6,557 bases of DNA from M55B154 sp964486725 (GTDB lineage: Bacteria > Spirochaetota > UBA4802 > UB4802), in assembly GCA_964486725.1 (NCBI GenBank), contig CAZAOK010000145.1, forward strand, positions 1 through 6,557. The letters run 5' to 3'. The position numbers were made by a program, and so were the translations under genes. The notes beneath the pieces were generated by a model. That model made no database searches. It saw only the letters and a list, made by a program, of their open reading frames with translations, and was not told where the DNA came from. Position 1 is the stretch's first letter; every line of letters starts with the position of its first letter. Shown here piece by piece: positions 6,304 through 6,557 of this stretch.

Positions 6304-6315
6304 CTTACCGGTAAG
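6304..6315. promoter_or_regulatory. Perfect palindrome upstream of the hemC -35
   Basis: CTTACCGGTAAG is an exact 12-base palindrome. It lies 16 bases upstream of the TTGACA candidate -35 and 80 bases upstream of the preferred hemC start. A dimeric regulator could bind such a site. I do not recognise it as the box of a named regulator, and it is not repeated elsewhere that I could see. Confidence 0.35.
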
Positions 6316-6316
6316 G

Positions 6317-6513
6317 ATCACCACAGAGGCACAGAGATACAGAGAAGGATTATATTGTTAGCATGTTCTATGGATGGACAATTCTATATACATGAAAGAT
6401 CTTTTTTTTTGCATTTACTATTGCCATTAAGATGTTCTACACTGGCACTCTTGTTTTATGATATCATTAAAAAAACCATATTCTTCTATCTTTTCTCTGT
6501 ATCTGGGAGTGAT
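6317..6513. repeat. CACAGAG repeat and its inverted partner bounding a small AT-rich unit
   Basis: The left end reads ATCACCACAGAGGCACAGAG then ATACAGAGAA (6317-6346). AGATACAGAGAA (6335-6346) has an exact 12-base inverted partner TTCTCTGTATCT at 6493-6504. GTGAT (6509-6513) mirrors the outer ATCAC of the left end, with the middle part shortened. The two ends thus frame about 146 bases of AT-rich DNA without a gene. It may be a decayed miniature mobile element or paired intergenic repeats. No target-site duplication was identified. Confidence 0.4.
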
Positions 6514-6522
6514 TTAAATTCC

Positions 6523-6542
6523 GGGTTACATTCATGTGACCC
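6523..6542 (+). repeat. Small hairpin near the right edge
   Basis: GGGTTACA (6523-6530) pairs with TGTGACCC (6535-6542) around a TTCA loop. All eight positions pair, one as a G-T wobble that is only stable in the plus-strand RNA. No T run follows, so it is not an intrinsic terminator. Its context lies beyond the window. Confidence 0.35.
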
Positions 6543-6557
6543 ATGATATAATCAGTC

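Larger units (their letters stand above)
6260..6557. other. AT-rich non-coding region upstream of hemC
   Basis: No gene is supported here. One 63-codon plus-strand frame (6355-6546) starts with TTG, lacks a ribosome site and crosses a homopolymer T run (6402-6410), so it is discounted. The region contains a CACAGAG-type repeat, a 12-base palindrome, a pair of 12-base inverted repeats and a small hairpin near the right edge, each listed separately. Short palindromes AAAGATCTTT (6395-6404) and ATGATATCAT (6458-6467) are also present. No C-terminal end of hemA or any other gene reads in from the right. Confidence 0.65.

Noticed and set aside
6395..6410. Palindrome AAAGATCTTT running into T9 as an intrinsic terminator
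   Set aside because: The palindrome has no loop and only A/T-rich arms, so no stable hairpin would form before the T run.
6355..6546. 63-codon plus-strand frame with a hydrophobic middle
   Set aside because: TTG start, no ribosome site, passes through a T9 run and the inverted-repeat arm; composition is that of AT-rich non-coding DNA.

Overview
The window holds a compact tetrapyrrole biosynthesis operon on the minus strand (hemC, a cobA-hemD fusion, hemB, hemL; about 6223 down to 1470). Facing it on the plus strand is one cytosolic PAS/histidine-kinase-like gene (322-1431). The kinase-like gene and hemL converge, with only 38 bases between their stop codons. No RNA genes, CRISPR array or complete insertion sequence were seen.

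Organism: coding DNA is of moderate GC, while the intergenic stretches are AT-rich and carry short repeats of the CACAGAG, CGCAAAGGCGC and GACGGGT kinds, which from memory recur in intergenic DNA of many environmental Gram-negative bacteria. ALA is made by the C5 route (hemL). The uroporphyrinogen-III methyltransferase and synthase are fused, as in many anaerobes and in Leptospira-like spirochaetes. My best inference is a bacterium of the Spirochaetota or Desulfobacterota type, but the sequence alone does not settle this.

Layout: 1-321 is non-coding, with AT-rich inverted repeats, a long polypyrimidine tract, a GCG-type repeat and a plausible promoter for the kinase gene. 322-1431 encodes the kinase-like protein, whose phospho-acceptor H box is intact but whose ATP-binding motifs are eroded. 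1432-1469 holds a tandem heptamer. 1470-6223 is the hem operon, with a 4-base hemC/cobA-hemD overlap, a 23-base gap before hemB and a 55-base gap before hemL that contains a terminator-like hairpin. 6224-6557 is the hemC leader, promoter region and an AT-rich stretch with palindromes and a pair of inverted repeats.

How the genes fit together: HemL makes 5-aminolevulinate from glutamate-1-semialdehyde, HemB joins two of these into porphobilinogen, HemC polymerises four into hydroxymethylbilane, and the fusion protein closes it to uroporphyrinogen III and methylates it to precorrin-2. That is the shared entry to siroheme, cobalamin and, in many anaerobes, siroheme-derived heme. The preceding enzyme, glutamyl-tRNA reductase (hemA), is not in the window. 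The most unusual item is the kinase-like protein beside this operon, which looks like a possible phosphatase or phosphotransfer protein rather than a working kinase.
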